Both the position numbers and the translations under genes were made by a program. Positions 62,603 to 64,000 of a stretch of DNA of 64,000 bases are shown piece by piece. Numbering within the stretch: the first letter of the stretch is position 1; the number at the start of each line of letters is the position of its first letter. The stretch is taken from the NCBI RefSeq assembly GCF_901709675.1, contig NC_051088.1, positions 15,180,193 to 15,244,192 of the forward strand, read 5' to 3'. This stretch comes from Syngnathus acus. Its lineage: Eukaryota; Chordata; Actinopteri; Syngnathiformes; Syngnathidae. Under the pieces are notes generated by a model. That model did not search any database, was not told where the DNA came from, and saw only the letters and a program-made list of their open reading frames with translations.

Positions 62603-64000
62603 GTTGGTGGTGGACACAAAAATCACTAATTGTCCCATAGAGGTCTCACTGTATTCAAATGTTTGACTTTTTTTTTAACCTCAACCAGGCATGAAATGGT
62701 GAGAGGCGTTGTTTGGATCACTGTTGGTTGGTTAGTTAGGGTAGATGGTTTGGGTTAGATTACAGAGTTGCTTCCATTTACATGGGAATTGTGAGACAGC
62801 AAATAATGTGAAAACGCCTCAGAGAGGTCATTGTATTCAAGTTAGGCCGGCTTGAGCTCAAGTGGCAATAGAAGATGTCCGTCGATGGCTTCCTGTACTT
62901 GAAAAAACACGATTTTTGAAAGGCTTATTGACTGCATGTAAACATAGCGTTTGGCCAACACAAATGTGATTTGTGCTTGTTTGTATTTGTCTTGCCTGTT
63001 GAATCAGCAATTCTGTCACCAAGTCACGTCCCTTAGATCCTTATTCAACTGCAGCAGAAAATCATTCAAATGCTGATCAAATGTTGCACCAATACCCCAT
63101 GTTCTTTTTCCTACAACACAATTTTCTATAAATCAATCTGATTTAAAAACAAAACAAAACGAAGAGACTGAACAGAGAGACCAAAAGATGGAGCGTACCA
63201 AGTCTCTATCATTTTGATGTCACATTGATTATAAAGGTCATGACACATGCACAGGCTTGCAAGTGCATACACACACAGTACACACCCACTCTCACGCGCG
63301 CATGCACACACTCACCCAAACACACTTGTACACCCAGAGCACAGCTGGAAGAGCTTTGGGGGATCAGGGGTTTTGTAAACACGGGCTAAGTGCTGTGTGT
63401 GCGTGTGTGCGTGCATATGCATGTGTGTGTGCATGTGCGTATGCATGTGTGTGTATGTGAGTGTGTACATACACGCACACATGCATGGAAGGGTCTCACA
63501 CTCTGGGAAATAATACCCTATCCAATGACAGATTTTAAGGAAGGGGGTGGGTTGCCGGGCAGAATAGCTTCCTTGTGATGTCATGAGAATCCCCGGACTG
63601 ACTTGAATGGCACTCAATAGACCATAGGCCTCCTCCAAGGCCAAACAATTGTAATCTGTATCAGTACCAAATTCCCTCACTGGAGATTATGAAAGCGCAA
63701 ATGAGAAATTCCTCACATGCATACACAGTGGAATCACTGATAATATCGGTTAATGAGAATAAATTGCAAAACAATGTTCATGATGGAAATACAGTGTTTG
63801 AAGGGATTTATCAAGCAAGTGCAGCTGATGCACATTGAAAGGGGGAAAGTGAAACTTTGGCTTGGGCCAGCAGTGTGCAGTTTAAGATTTACCCACCTGG
63901 TTCCCTTAGTCAGACAGGACCAGCTGCAGCACATCCATTTGCTTTTTTTTTTTTTTTCATGGATTTGGAAAATCAGAGCTGTTTGTCAGTCTGTTAACGG
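62603..64000. other. nid2: Start of a nid2 intron running off the window
   Basis: No exon recognised to the right edge. Contains a long mixed AC/TG tract (63264-63481) that switches from CA-rich to TG-rich about midway, so it can fold back on itself. Confidence 0.6.
63264..63481. repeat. Interrupted CA then TG repeat tract
   Basis: CA-type repeats at 63264-63335 and TG-type repeats at 63391-63467 flank about 55 bp of unique sequence, giving imperfect inverted symmetry. Confidence 0.7.

Noticed and set aside
1-64000. tRNA, rRNA or snRNA genes
   Set aside because: I looked for B-box words, cloverleaf-like inverted repeats and conserved snRNA words on both strands and found none convincing; a covariance-model search would be needed to exclude small ones.

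Overview
The window is vertebrate nuclear DNA, almost certainly from a percomorph-like teleost fish. It carries six multi-exon protein-coding genes with GT-AG introns. Coding exons make up a minority of the sequence, TG/AC microsatellites are frequent, and the interspersed repeats (the CATCCATTTTCT...CCGCTT family, Tc1-like relics, a Gypsy/ERV-style solo LTR, an L2-like LINE tail) are of kinds common in fish. The repeat flavour resembles syngnathids (pipefish/seahorses), but that is only a weak inference. There is no operon, CRISPR array, rRNA or tRNA gene that I can see.

Layout, left to right. (1) irs2 (insulin receptor substrate 2), minus strand, 7883 down to 4655, with a tiny terminal exon that I could not place. 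(2) acp2 (lysosomal acid phosphatase), plus strand, 10023-15252, 13 coding exons, 419 aa, with a perfect CLEAR/TFEB palindrome 71 bp upstream of its ATG. (3) gpr137c (seven-TM GPR137-family protein), minus strand, 24083 down to 17995, 8 coding exons, 430 aa. (4) txndc16 (ERp90), plus strand, 26013-33402, 19 coding exons, 825 aa. (5) ptger2 (prostaglandin E2 receptor EP2), minus strand, 43784 down to 40835, 2 coding exons. (6) nid2 (nidogen-2), plus strand, from 51917, the first 14 coding exons (signal peptide, NIDO, acidic linker, one EGF, G2F), running off the right edge.

Every coding exon of acp2, gpr137c, txndc16, ptger2 and the visible part of nid2 was joined by hand. The reading frame stays open through each junction, and the lengths of the complete proteins are close to those I recall for the human orthologues. 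Several apparent breaks (a TGA in txndc16, a frame mismatch in gpr137c) disappear with the correct splice sites.

gpr137c-txndc16-ptger2-nid2 has the same order and relative orientation (as one inverted block) as GPR137C-TXNDC16-PTGER2-NID2 on human 14q22, except that no PTGDR is visible. acp2 and irs2 lie on other human chromosomes, so a synteny junction falls in the short convergent interval between acp2 and gpr137c. The genes do not form one pathway. acp2 is lysosomal and gpr137c probably lysosomal; txndc16 is an ER-lumen protein; ptger2 and irs2 are signalling proteins; nid2 is basement membrane.

Intergenic and intronic DNA holds the less ordinary items: a 58-bp spacerless palindrome between irs2 and acp2; a 155-bp chimeric segment at 34.5 kb assembled from two pieces that lie separately, in reverse order, 2-3 kb downstream; a complete solo LTR with a 5-bp target-site duplication; a MITE with 31-bp inverted ends inside nid2; and a 42-bp in-frame tandem duplication that doubles the conserved C-terminal motif of gpr137c. 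I found no wholly unknown gene system.
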